From NCBI GenBank assembly GCA_017163975.1, contig JAFFSR010000136.1:10103501-10167500 (forward strand): a stretch of 64,000 nt of DNA, given 5' to 3'. Shown one piece after another: positions 22,536 through 34,189 of the stretch. Position 1 is the stretch's first letter; each line of letters starts with the position of its first letter. The position numbers and the translations under genes were made by a program. This DNA is from Anastatus disparis. Lineage: Eukaryota > Arthropoda > Insecta > Hymenoptera > Eupelmidae. Under the pieces are notes generated by a model. It worked only from the letters and a program-made list of their open reading frames with translations, was not told where the DNA came from and did not search any database.

Positions 22536-22764
22536 TTAACTTTACTATTGGACTTTAGGAAAACTTTGACATAAATTATTATTATAATATTTCATAAAAG
22601 TTTAATAAAACATTTTTCAAACTTTTGTATACTTACATGAGCACGGTACATAAAAAGAGAATATGGCAAAAAATTGCGTTTTTAATTTAAGTGTATGACG
22701 AATCAAAAAATCATAAATAAATAAAAATTTATTTCCAATAAAGAATTATTAATAAATAAAAAGT

Positions 22765-22890
22765 TAAAGTTTGGATTTGAGGCTTTCACGGTGAATGTTA
22801 GACATTGTTGTAAGGTTTTTTCGTATTTCAACAGTATAAATTGTGGTTTAGGATGCCGACGTTTCGTGAACATTACAGTTCACTTCATCA
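22765..22890 (+). repeat. Dispersed repeat, 'ttggatttgaggcttt' family
   Basis: The segment gtttggatttgaggctttca, ttagacattgttg, ttcgtatttcaacagtataa and attgtggtttaggatgccga is shared, with divergence, with 58,797-58,960 (there inside PDK intron 5). No ORF. The origin (MITE or LINE end) is not clear. Confidence 0.55.
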
Positions 22891-22899
22891 TAATTCTAC

Positions 22900-25800
22900 T
22901 AAACTAGTATGCCATTTGAAGAAAGAAAAAGAAATGAAAATAAAGATTTATTAAAATGTATTTTTAAATAAAAATAAACACACTTACCGGTACTGAGGGG
23001 TTGCTTCAGGAAATTGTATAAAACTTTATTGCAAAAATAGGAAACAAAGACAAAACAATGTGGTTTATCGCTCAAGAGCAAGATGCTTGGAAATCGATTT
23101 GAGAAAAACTGAGCATAAAGAAAGCCTGAATTACAATCTTTAAAAACTATTTGACTTTGAAAAACTTGTAATTTTAAATAAAACTTAAGAAGATCCTACC
23201 TTTCCAAGTAAGAAAATCAAACTGTTAAAAATTGGCCTTTATAGGTTTTAGCTGAAATTGGCCAAGCTACTACGATCTTTTTCCAAAATTTCCCTCTCTT
23301 TTGGGTTAATTAGGGATAGATTTGTAGAGGCGTACTTGAAACAGGTATAATCTATGTTATTTTCCAAATTTTCTAGGCGGAGCTTTTGCAGACAAGGGTT
23401 TTACAAAGAAAAAATTTTTTCTTTCCAAAAATCTTTACCTCTCCCTTCATGTTCTTTCTCTCTCATTCAATTTTGTTAAATTCGCATATATAATATTTAT
23501 TTACTATTATTATTAATAATTTTGATATTCTATTCACTTTGCGGTATATGTTTTAGTCGATTTTTTATAGTCGAATTACATTAATATATTTCAAATATTT
23601 ATGTAATTTATTATTATTATAATATTAATTAAATGAATTCACGTTTACGATTTTGCTGTTGAAATTTTATTAATAACTAAATAAACAAACAATTAAATAA
23701 AAACACATTGTGATGCGTCTTTTTTAAAAGCATAGTGTATAATTAGGTAGCGTGGGTGAAGTAGGGAAGTGACGCTAAAAAATTTTACATTCATTTATTT
23801 ACTCATTTACGTTTTTATCTATTTGTGCATTTCTGCTTTCTTTTGTGCTTTCATATAGCACTAAAAAATATGTTTGCAATCAAAATGATAATAACAAAAC
23901 TAATCCATTGGCTTATTTTCTACCAAAGTAGTGTATCTATAAGTACAATGTTTATAAATCTTTATAATTCTTGATAATTTTTTTATTTTAATATTGAAAA
24001 AAGCATCCTTAATAAGTGGTTAATAGTGAAGTTTTACAATTTAATATCTTAATTTAATAATAATAAATAATTTTTAAATATTAGAAGTATTTGCTAGACA
24101 ATGATCTTATATAGAATTTATTTTTCAGAACTATATAAAAAGTTATTTATTTTAAAGTTAGTAGATATAGAGAATTTCAATATAAAGAATGTAAATATAT
24201 ATATTTATGTACTATTTAGGGATGGGTAAGGGAAAAATCTTTTATTCTAGCGTTTTTCTGTCATTATTTTTTTTTTAATAGTCCCCTTTTCTGGGATAAT
24301 TATACCATCTTTTACTGTTTCGTTTAAAAAATAGAAAATTTTTCTATCCTAGTGAATTTACAAATGAGCAAATAAAAAACTTTCCAAATCTATTAAATTT
24401 TTTTTTCCATTTCAAAAGTCACTTGAAGCTTGCTGTTATACAATTATTTACACATTTAGCTTTTTTCCTTTCGTTTACTAAATTATTTTGCAATCATAAT
24501 ACTTTTACGAAGCCAAGTCGATGAGCATTAATCGACACTCATATTTATAAATCGTGAATTATAAAAGATTCATGATCTTGATATTATATTCTTTTACTTT
24601 TTGTTTAAATTTTATAACTTTTTTACAACAAATTATTTAAAAACAGTTATATATGTATATAATACATTTTTGTTATTTGAATAAAAAAGTTGATATCAAA
24701 CAATATTACGAATGTCTTAGTATTAGAAGCTTAAAAAAAAAAGATATTGAAAAAATAACGATATATCGAGAAGGATACCAAAAGGAAAATCTATTTCAGT
24801 CATAATATTTCATAATAAAAGTAACTCAGTTTTTACTTCAAGAGAATTTTTGCATTTGGATTAGAAGAAATATTGTTTACATATAAATTATCATTCCGAT
24901 TGAAATTTATTTTCTTCTTTTAAAATTTGGAATTATAAAACTGATTTTTGTAAAAATATAAATGGCTAAATCGATAAGTTTGGTGTATTATTGTAAAATT
25001 AGTGCATCAATATCAATTTTATGTTATAGTCGGAGAAGACAAATCTATTTAAGATCTTTCTTTAAGTTGCGTAAACTAATTTATTGGCAGCGAAAATCCG
25101 TATTAGTTTTTATACTTTTGTTCACATTAATATACCTTTTTGTACATTTTTTTAACCACTTAATAAACTCATTTACATTTTGATTCTTCTTATTATAGTA
25201 TTAAAAAATATTTTACGTACCTGTTTATACATTTTCGTATTACGTGATTAATTTTTTTACATTTTGATTTTTCTGATTATTGTATTAAGAAATATTTTAC
25301 GTACACCTGCATACCTCTGTGCATTCATTTACATTTCTGTATTTTTAGATATTTTTCTATATTTTTACATATTTGCATACATTTATGTTAAAATTTACTT
25401 ATAAAATGTACATCAATGTATATTAATATTTATAAATGTACAAAAGTACTAAAAAAAGCAGTCTATTATGAAAAAACTACACGTTTTTGTACTTTTATAC
25501 ACATTTTTCATTTTCGCTAGGGAAGATACAGAAAATTAGCAAATCAATTATTAGAATTTTCAACAGTTCAATGTGTTTCGAACACGGAAGGAAAAATTAA
25601 GTGCTTCGTAATTAAGCGACTAATAAAGAAAACTCTAAAGTTTAAGTGCTCAAAAGTTTGAAATATAAAGCATTAGGCATTCAATCATTTAATAATAATA
25701 CTAATAGTCAAAAGTTTTCTAAATTTTTTATCATTTTAATTATAAATTAATGGATTTTTTTATAAAAAATTTTTTTTAATTTTAATTAATTTTTTCTTAA

Positions 25801-26595
25801 ATAAAGAACACTTTGTTTTAATGAAATAAACTCATAATATAAATATTAAATAATATTTTTCTTTTAATTTCAGAACCCAATAGTCGCATTAAAATTCATT
25901 AAAATTAATATTTATCATCTAGTAATGATATAATTTAATAATTTTATTAAGGTACCTTTCAAATGTAAAGATAATAAATTTTTTTTATTGTTAATCATTG
26001 TTAACTTTAATAACAAACAAAAAAAGCGCTTAAACACAATGATGCTTCGCGCGTCCTCTGCCGACAATAAATTCAACTATGAATGTAATATTTCTAAATT
26101 TCAAATACTATCTTTTATTCTTTTTTATCAAAGCTCTGTACCCATTTAATCCGTGCGTATGCGTACAGTGTGTAAAATATATAAGCGCAAACATTTATTT
26201 TTCTTCATATTATTTTCATCAATTTCTTGTCAACGCGCCTTTTTTTAGATTTTATTATGAGTACAGTATAGAATTTTGAAACCGAAACAAAAAGTTTACT
26301 TGTAACAAACTATAAACTGTAATAATTGCATACATTTATATAAAAATAGGATTGTTATGAATTCTAGTTGATATTGCCTGTACTTGGATAATTTCAATCT
26401 CAACAAGATTTAAATAAAAGCGAATTAATCCCACGTGATAAATTACCGTTGAAGTAATCTTCTTCTTTCCTCTCAGTTGTATACATGCTGTCACCTTTGA
26501 TACTATAGTCAGTGTCAAGTTATCGGCTTATAAACACGTATAAACGGTTTAATCAAATTGACATTGTTGTATTTTTAAATAAGTGCAGAGTTATA
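22900..26595. other. Gene-poor AT-rich intergenic region
   Basis: Besides the repeats listed separately I see no supported gene here. Short open frames such as 24,962-25,183 (+) are Phe/Leu/Ile/Tyr-rich and have no supporting splice or codon signal. A ~90-bp imperfect tandem duplication lies at 25,162-25,330. The GGACT gene promoter and 5'-UTR presumably lie within about 26,400-26,595. Confidence 0.55.
25162..25330. repeat. Imperfect tandem duplication, ~93-bp period
   Basis: The phrases ttacattttgattctt and aaaaatattttacgtacctg (from 25,166) recur as ttacattttgatttttctga and aagaaatattttacgtacac (from 25,257). Confidence 0.7.
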
Positions 26596-27988
26596 ATGTA
26601 CGAGAATCTTTTTAAATCGCCATTATCGAGGATTTTTCTATATGGAACATTAAAACGCGGTGAACCCAATCACGCGCTTATAAATAATAAAGAAAATGGT
26701 TATGCTAAATTTTTGGGTTTAGGCAAAACGTTAAAAAAATATCCGTTAATTATAGCAACTAAATACAACATTCCTTTTATGTTAAAGAAACCTGGAGTCG
26801 GAAATGTAAGTTAAATTTTCAAATAAAAGTTTATTATTTGTATTAATTAATTATCTATATATAATCGTTACGTACATGTTGCGTTATTGTTATTATCTTG
26901 ATATTGACTTTTTTTATTTATCAAGATTTTAATTAACTTATTTATAAAATTTAATTAAGAAAATAATATATTTGAAATGAAATATTTTAATATATGTAAT
27001 ATTTAATTTAAAAAAATTTAATTACTTCATTAAAACTTAAAATTGCATTAAATTAATTTTTAATGTTTAATAATCAATGTTTTTACACAATGACTTCTCA
27101 AATATAAACAATCAATATTGATTAATTTTAACATGCAATTACAGTGATAAAAAAATCTATATTTATCTATAATTTACATACAAAACAAATTAAAAAATTT
27201 TTTTTCTTTAGCAAGTAGTTGGCGAAATTTATGATGTGGATTCCAAAATGCTTAAAAAACTAGATGAACTTGAAGAACATCCGGATTTTTACGTTCGAAC
27301 TGAAGAGGAGGTTTTAATGGCACCAGAAGAAGAAATTAAAAACGGATCAACTTTTGAAAATGTAAGTTAATTTAATAGATTAAGTTTTATTAGAATATTG
27401 CGATTAAAATTTAATTATTTTTTTAACATCGGTTACGCACTTATAATAAATACAATTCGTTAAATAACGCATTAAATACGAATATTAATTAAATCAAATA
27501 CATCAAATGCAGAAACAAATATCGCAATATAAAATTCAAAATTTTATTTTTTTTATAAATCATTCGAGTATTAAAAATTCTTTACAATTATTATTATTAT
27601 TTTTAAAAATACAAAACTAAAAAGTATAAAGTAAATAACGTAAGATGAGAAATGAAACTTCAATTATTTACTACTTATTAATAATGTTTATATCACATTA
27701 CCTATTAAAACAATCGTTATTACTGTACATTTATTGAATGTCGTTTTTAAAAACAATGTAATGCGATTTTAAACATAAGTTATTGTATTTTTTTCTTTTG
27801 TTTGTTTGTAGATTGGTGCCACAACTAGTGCATGGATATACATTCTTCCAAATTTCCGTGAATCTTTATTGGAACTTCCAATGTATTCATCTTACAGCAA
27901 TGAAGGCAGCCATGGACTAAAATATCACGAAAGGTATCTGCGAGATCCGTCTTTTAATCATCGCAACGAAGTGACAGCATTAAATTAA
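26596..27988 (+). CDS. Gamma-glutamylamine cyclotransferase (GGACT / Tina-1 type), 178 aa
   Basis: Three exons: 26,596-26,805, 27,212-27,361 and 27,812-27,988, all phase-0 introns. The family releases 5-oxoproline from gamma-glutamyl-amine adducts and has a small AIG2/BtrG-like cyclotransferase fold. The signature FLYGTLKRGEPNH (residues 14-26) forms the substrate-binding YGTL loop. LDELEEHPDFY (87-97) carries the family's catalytic Glu, most likely Glu91. YSSYSNEGSHGLKYHERY near the C-terminus matches the conserved end of the family. An in-frame ATG 84 bases upstream (26,512) is possible, but family length favours 26,596. The cytosolic form is expected: no targeting signal is visible. AATAAA is at 28,315-28,320. 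A competing last exon at 28,191 is described separately. Confidence 0.9.
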
Positions 27989-28190
27989 TTTTGCTGCATG
28001 AAAGATTGTCTATGTCAAGTTCGTACAAGCTTTCGCTAACATTAACAATTTCTTTTTTTCAATATAAATCATTAATTTTTTTCAATAGTACAAAGTTTCT
28101 CTACTTCTCTTCAATATTCATTATGCTTATTTGATTACAAGAGTAATATTTGTAATTATTAATTTTTTCTATTTTTTTTTCTAATTACAG

Positions 28191-28227
28191 TAAGGAAGAA
28201 TTTGCAAAACCAAACGATTTGTTGTAA
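28191..28227 (+). other. Possible alternative terminal coding exon of the GGACT gene
   Basis: A long pyrimidine tract and cag acceptor (28,160-28,190) precede an open stretch. If the donor GTATCT at 27,934 inside exon 3 is used, AG joins T at 28,191, replacing the last 19 residues with SKEEFAKPNDLL and a TAA at 28,225-28,227. The shared poly(A) signal at 28,315 would serve both forms. Not proven; it could be a 3'-UTR intron without coding consequence. Confidence 0.4.
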
Positions 28228-28320
28228 AGCAACGAATTTAAAAATTAAATCATCATGTTTGGAGACTGATTGATAAGAAAAGTTTTGTATATTTTGCTAA
28301 GGTTGTAAATAGCTAATAAA

Positions 28321-29924
28321 ATAATATAAACTATTCTTAAAATTGTTTTTTTTTTTCATATATCTTTTATTATTGTTAAGGTCTTGGACTGTTATCGTAT
28401 ATACCACTAAATATTTGCAAAATGCATACTCATTTTTGATCTTTCATTTACACATTAACAATATTTTTTTAAATTATATTTTATATCCCCTCTCCAAAAT
28501 TCAATGGCTAAAATCATGAACATTGCTCGCTGTTCTGTAAAATAAGACATGCACTTTTTACAGAGAAGTCTTTATATAGAGCTCCTTTTTTTTTTTAAAT
28601 CTTTAGTGTTAATTAAAGAGCGACACGATGGCTTAGCTATCACAGCATCGTGTAAATATTATAGACTATGACAACGGCTTGAGGAAGGACTCGGTAAAAA
28701 AAATTGTTTCTCTAAAACACTTACTAAGGATTACATATAGATAATATATATGACGAATGCATTGTCTACCCAACAAAAAAGAGAATGTGTCGTAGCACTG
28801 ATCAAATGACTCTTTATTAATGGGAAAGTTAATACAAAAATTAGCGGAAAAAAAATCAGTAAACTTTATTCATAATACAGTGCAGAGCGAATTTGATTTA
28901 AAGAAATAATTGTAGTGTCACTTCACATGAGCTAGTCCATGAAACACTTATTATGAATATTTTACTAATTTTTTTAAGATATTTTTTATTTAACTCTATA
29001 CAGTCCTTTATCTTGAGACTTCCAACGAGGCACCGTATGCACAAAGTTTTACAATATTGAAATGCTTTTCAGGCAATTCGTGTACAAGTTTCCTATAGGA
29101 ATCTATGATAATCACACATTTTTTTAAACACACGCTGTACAAATATTCTTTCCAATTCTCGAATCAATAACTTTCTTCTATTTTAGCACCTCAATATTTC
29201 AAAAGAACATAGACAAATTCTGTCTCTCAGTAGTTTCTCATTCCTTTCCTTTATCCTTCCTCCCAACTCATTTTTTTTTTACATTATTTAAAAAAAGAAC
29301 TCTAACCTAACAAACATAATTAAACAAGCATCAACAAAAGCATACACACGTTTACCTTCGTAATATCGTCCTTAATGTTATATTATTTTCTTTTTTACGT
29401 CAATAGCTATTTTCCTCCACATTGATATAGTTTGCTCTTTTAATTTTATGTTTTGACTTACACACTGTTCACGTTTGTGGCACCGTTCCGAAGCCCAGCC
29501 CCGGAATCTCACTATTCCCTAAGTATAATAAGATTAATTTTACGTGTATTTTTTACTTATCTATAAGTTTTGTTTTCATTGACAAATGCAACCACATCGC
29601 TCTTACAATATTTAATCTCGTGTACAATCATTATAAACATAAATCTATTAAATTTTTTTATCTTAATCTCGAAAGTCATGTTACATTGTTGAAGCTTCAA
29701 CCACACTAAATGCTGTATATAAATTTAATTAAGTCCAAAAACTTGAAAAATCATAGATTAAACCGAGAACTTTTAATACGAAGAGTGGTAAATAAATACG
29801 TATGCAGACGGTATGCAATATTAAGCCTATAAAATTTGCTTTATGGCGCAAACTGGGCCACGAAACGGAGCGAGGCGGTAACGTATATGTTGATTATCGA
29901 TTGATGTAACAAAATTCGTCGTTT
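28321..29924 (-). other. Convergent intergenic region / CDV3 3'-UTR
   Basis: No ORF of interest. Several less AT-rich patches (29,465-29,530 and 29,840-29,930) adjoin the CDV3 stop codon and probably belong to its 3'-UTR. The GGACT and CDV3 genes converge here. Confidence 0.5.
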
Positions 29925-31542
29925 TCAGCTTTGATCTTGAGGCAGGGCACCATATTTGTTTCCTAATGATAGTTTTGGAGCTTGATTTTGAGCTTCTGGT
30001 GCATTATATGATCTGCTTCCTCCTCGATTACGCACTTCTTCAAAAGTACCTTCATCTCGTTTTCTTAATAAAAAAATAACATTAGTATTAATTATTAATT
30101 TTAACTAATAATAATTAATTATTAATAAACAATAGTTGTTAAAAGTATTAAAATGACAAAAATTGACAAAAATTGAGAAAAAAAATTCATTTTGTACATT
30201 ATTTAATAAAATTATGCATTTTTTACACTCATTTAATCAAATTCGTGAAAAAATGAAAGTATAAAGAACAAAAATATAGATTATTTACCTTCTACCCCAT
30301 ACTCCAGTATCATTTGTAGCTGGCTGCTTAGCATTTAACGTTGGGAAATATTCTTCGCTGTTAATATCTGGAGCAATATTTTTTCCTCTTAGACGTCCCA
30401 TTGGACGTTCCATTGCTGGTTGAGGATTTCTCAAATGAGGTGGTTTGTAATTGCTTCCACCACCACCACCACCACCGCCACCACCACCACTGCTAGGAGG
30501 TGGTGCAGGAGCGTTTTGAGGCTCTTCTACATTTTGAGGTTCTGGAGCATCAGTTTTTTTCCAAGGTCCACTTGTTTTATTTCGTGTCTCACCAGTTTCT
30601 CCATCAGAACTGTTTTCTCCAGATCCTCTATCATCATTAGTATCGCTATCAGTTCCTTCGGTCACAGCAAGATTTCCTATTTTCAAGCCCGAGTAATCTT
30701 TCTTTTCCTCTTCGAAGTCCTTCCATTCATCTTCCTCCTTAATAATATAAATATGTTAATTACTGTTTTTTCAAATATATACATAAATCAAAGAATAATT
30801 AAAACAATTCTAGAATCTGTTTTATGAATAATTAAAAAAGAGGAGGATTATTGCCTTCTAACAGCTGCCATTCTGAAAACTATTAAATTGTGATTTTGAA
30901 GCAGAAATAACCTGGTCACGTTACATAAGACCCGGTTTTCTTGGCCTCGAATCTCATTCTTTTTTCTTTTTCCTCTTTCTCTCTCGTAATCGTATATCGA
31001 TGCATGTTCCTCTAGCCTCGTTAGCTCGATGGAATTGGGTGCTCCGTATTTTTAATCGACCGGATAAGTCATCATCAGACTAACGGGGTGTATGGCAAGT
31101 AAAGAAATAAAAGAAAAAAAAAGATATAGTCACCGAAGGAGAGAGAGAAAGGGGAAGGAGATCGGAATGACGTTTACACGCGTGCAAACATGGCAGCGGC
31201 ATACTTTTCACGTGGAATTCAGCCCAGAAACAAGATCATCAATAAAAAAAAATTAGGAAACAAAAGAACCGAAAAAAATTTGCCGAGAAATAAAAGTCAT
31301 CATGAAGGAAGAATTAATGAAAAAAAATCAGTGATAAAACGCTTAAAATGTTCAAAACTTACTTCAACTTGCTGATTATCATCGCCACCCTCTGGATTAA
31401 TCGGTTTCTCTTTAGGCTTAGGCTTTTCCACCTTTTTACCAGTCTCTTCGAGTTTCTTAGCTATTTCTTCGGTAGTCGTAAATTTTTTACCTTTCGCCTT
31501 CTTACGATCTTTCTTAGCAAAAAAATCATCAAGATCTGCCAT
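29925..31542 (-). CDS. CDV3 homologue, 255 aa
   Basis: Exons on the minus strand are 31,542-31,363, 30,737-30,289 and 30,063-29,925, joining in frame (phase 0, then phase 2). CDV3 (carnitine-deficiency-associated gene 3) is a conserved, mostly disordered cytoplasmic protein of uncertain role. Recognisable parts: MADLDDFFAKKDRKKAKGKK at the start, EEDEWKDFEEEKKDYSGLKI opening exon 2, SGPWKK, NYKPPHLR, EEYFPTLNAK, and the C-terminal PKLSLGNKYGAL. An insect-specific run of about eleven glycines follows SS in the middle (30,460-30,490). The length is close to vertebrate CDV3 (about 258 aa). The 5'-UTR upstream of 31,542 is CpG-containing and includes an AGC repeat. Confidence 0.93.
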
Positions 31543-32345
31543 TGTTAAAAATTTCTAAAATTCGTTTCCTCTATCAAATATCTCTGATAAAATAAATTTC
31601 AAGCTTAATTTTTTTGCCTCGTCGTACACGCCGGGATAATGAAAAGTTAACGTTGCGAGACGTGGTTGCTTAGTATAATATAGCAGCAGCAGTAGTAGCA
31701 GCAGCAGCAGCAATCAAGAAGCACTTACACACACTCGATAGAGCACAGATATATTGCGAATATATAAAAACGTTTATAGTCGTACACCCTCGTTTTTCTT
31801 CGTAGCTTTTAAAGACAACACTATTTTTTTCTCTTTTCGATCTCGACGCGTTGTCTTGGATTTTTTTTGTTACTCTTTTAAAACTAACTCTTTAAAAAGA
31901 AGTAGCGCGGCACCGAGATACAAGTAGACTCTTAATGCAGTAATATCTCTTGGCAAGCACACGACGACAAGGCAAACCACATGGGGGCTTATATGACTTG
32001 TGCGGAATCGACATACACCGGAAGTCTTGCTTTACTATACTCGACTATCACACGAATACTACTTACGAGTAGAAAAACGTGTACACACGTACTTTTCGAT
32101 TTTTTGCCTTCTTAGCTTTTACACTCTCTTTTTTTCTTTCTCACTCTTTAATACATACAAAGCTTTATCTACTTATGCACTTAAAGCTGAGAAGTTGAAA
32201 TGTATTACTTGCCGAATTATATTACAGATTTATAGACGAGTCAATACACGTTTGTATAAGTATAAAGATAGGGTGGAGGGGAGAAAGTAACAACCGAAAC
32301 CGACGAAGGACTACGAGAGTCTAAATTCGAAGAAGCGCGCGCATT
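31543..32345 (-). promoter_or_regulatory. CDV3 5'-UTR and promoter region
   Basis: Relatively GC-rich for the window, with several CpGs. It contains a trinucleotide (AGC) run at 31,682-31,712 and no overlapping ORF worth calling. Position directly upstream of the CDV3 ATG makes it the presumed promoter and leader; no TATA is assigned. Confidence 0.45.
31682..31712. repeat. (AGC)n/(AGT)n trinucleotide repeat
   Basis: agcagcagcagtagtagcag continuing to 31,712, in the presumed CDV3 leader. Confidence 0.9.
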
Positions 32346-33282
32346 TTCGATGTCCCAGGTAAACTAATGCAACGTTTAGAAATTAATGCAGACTTTAAAA
32401 GCGTTCAAGTATTTTATTTTCTTACCTGGAACTATTTCGAAATGTTTAATACTGATTTAAGTTGACTCATTTGTTTAAAATCCATATTTACCTGAATACG
32501 TAGTCAAGTAATATTTATTTTTTGAATGCCATATTGATTTAATTGTGTATTAAAAGCGCGAAAATTTAAATAAGAGAATTTTTAATATTTCCTTGTATGA
32601 TGACTATATACGTAATTTATTTATTAATTTAACAAAAATTGAAAAAAAAACGATAAATTTAATGCTAACATAATTATGTTTTTTAAATCAACGAAATAAA
32701 TAAAATATTTTTGCAATTCTAATTTTTATAATTAATATTTTTATGCAAACAACAAGTTTAAGGAAAAACTTGTTAAAGTAAAATAATATCAATATTTGGT
32801 TACTTATACCTTAAAAAACATAAATACTTTTCAATGTAAAATTTTTCAATAAAATTAATACAAAGTTTTCAGTTTATTTATTTTTTATAAAATTTTTTAA
32901 TTTAATAAATATATTATTAGTTATCATTAGAAACAAGAAGTAGAAAATATCTCACGTTTTAATTATTAATGATTTTATATATTTTAAAAATTTTGAAAAT
33001 GCAATATGGTATTAATATATTAAATTAATTTGATAGATTTATGTGTTCTCTGAAAAGGATGGGATTTAGGAATATAGTTCTTCCTTTCCTAAAAGCCTCT
33101 ATATCAATTCGGACCTGATTCCGAGTTGTAATTTATTATTACAACTTGAAACACGGGCATACCATAAATTATAGTAAATTCACTAAGGTGCGATTCTCAA
33201 ATTTTATTCTTTACGATGAAATGTGCATAATTGGTAAATGATTCCACCTATTTTTACCTTATTTACAGTTATTATATATGGA

Positions 33283-33474
33283 CTCGAATTCATAGACATG
33301 ACTTAAGTATTGAGTATAACTTAAAGTATCTGTCTTTGTCTCTCTCATAAATAGAAAAAAAGACAGATGACCCTGGTAGAAATTTAACCAACCGTTGGCC
33401 AAGGGATGGTTAAATTTCTACCAGGGGATACTTCAAATTATACTCAATACTTAAGTTACGTTTATGAATTCGAA
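33283..33474. mobile_element. Fold-back of the CTCGAATT family hosting a second element
   Basis: The left arm has ACTCGAATTCATAGACATGA then CTTAAGTATTGAGTATAACT; the right arm, reversed, has TTCGAATTCATAAACGTAAC then TTAAGTATTGAGTATAATTT. The spacer contains aaaaaaagacaga, as in the relative at 18,720-18,838. The element at 33,371-33,426 is inserted in the middle. Confidence 0.7.
33371..33426. mobile_element. CCCTGGTAGAAA-family palindrome, 56 bp
   Basis: CCCTGGTAGAAATTTAACCA is mirrored by TGGTTAAATTTCTACCAGGG with about 16 bases between. It is the smallest member of the family, nested inside the 33,283-33,474 fold-back. Confidence 0.8.
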
Positions 33475-34003
33475 ATTAATGTATATGAGCTTAGAGAAAG
33501 GGAGGATATCTTTGATTCCTACCCTTGCCAGAGGTCCCATAAATCTAACATAATTAGTTTTATTTTTAGACTGAATTGCGCTTTTCAAATTTTGAAAATA
33601 TATATAATTATAAAATTTTATTTTTAATATAAAAAAATGCGTAAAATCACAAACTTTTAAATAAATTTTATTTTTTTAAAAAAATTCAAATAATTTCTGC
33701 TCATAGTTTTTTTTTTTAATTATAACCAATGATATAGTTAAATATTGTTTTTTTTTTTTTTTTTTTTTTTCAAATAAAAACGAAATGTTATTTATTTTCA
33801 TATAATATTTCTTTTCAGTAGTTAATATTGTAACAAAGTTAATTAAAAATTTTAAGTTTTTGAAAATTTTATTTAAAATTTTTGCATATCCATACAACTA
33901 ATAATTCTTTTTGTAATTAATAATTAAAATGACACTAAATCTTCATTATTTTTTCCGGATTTCTCATCGATTTAAGTTGAATGAACTTAATACAAAGACG
34001 TGT

Positions 34004-34189
34004 TTAAGAATTGTGAACATTTTTTCCTTTCTGCCGATGTCTATATGTGTCAAGATGGTATGACAATAGCGAAAATTCTTTACCAAATTTTTCTGGGTTG
34101 AGATAAAAGGAGCCAGGCTCTTGGTTTTGCGTGGTTAAGTACCAAACATTCCGATTCGATGTTTCTAATGCAACAAAAGCAATTTTATT
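34004..34189 (-). CDS. Orphan terminal exon, unknown protein (last 61 aa)
   Basis: On the minus strand an acceptor (atggtttcttatag) at 34,190 opens a frame without ATG that runs 61 codons to TAA at 34,004. It includes KIAFVALETSNRNVWYLTTQ, NQEPGSFYLNPEKFG and LLSYHLDTYRHRQKG. Composition and codon choice look like a real protein, unlike the surrounding AT-rich DNA. I do not recognise the family; the alternation of hydrophobic residues suggests beta strands. No upstream exon was found between 34,200 and 36,100, so the rest may be far upstream, or this may be a fragment left by rearrangement. Confidence 0.45.
   Translation of the reverse strand, partial: NKIAFVALETSNRNVWYLTTQNQEPGSFYLNPEKFGKEFSLLSYHLDTYRHRQKGKNVHNS

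Noticed and set aside
30420..30827. 135-aa plus-strand ORF with a Thr run
   Set aside because: Antisense shadow of the CDV3 exon with the polyglycine codons.
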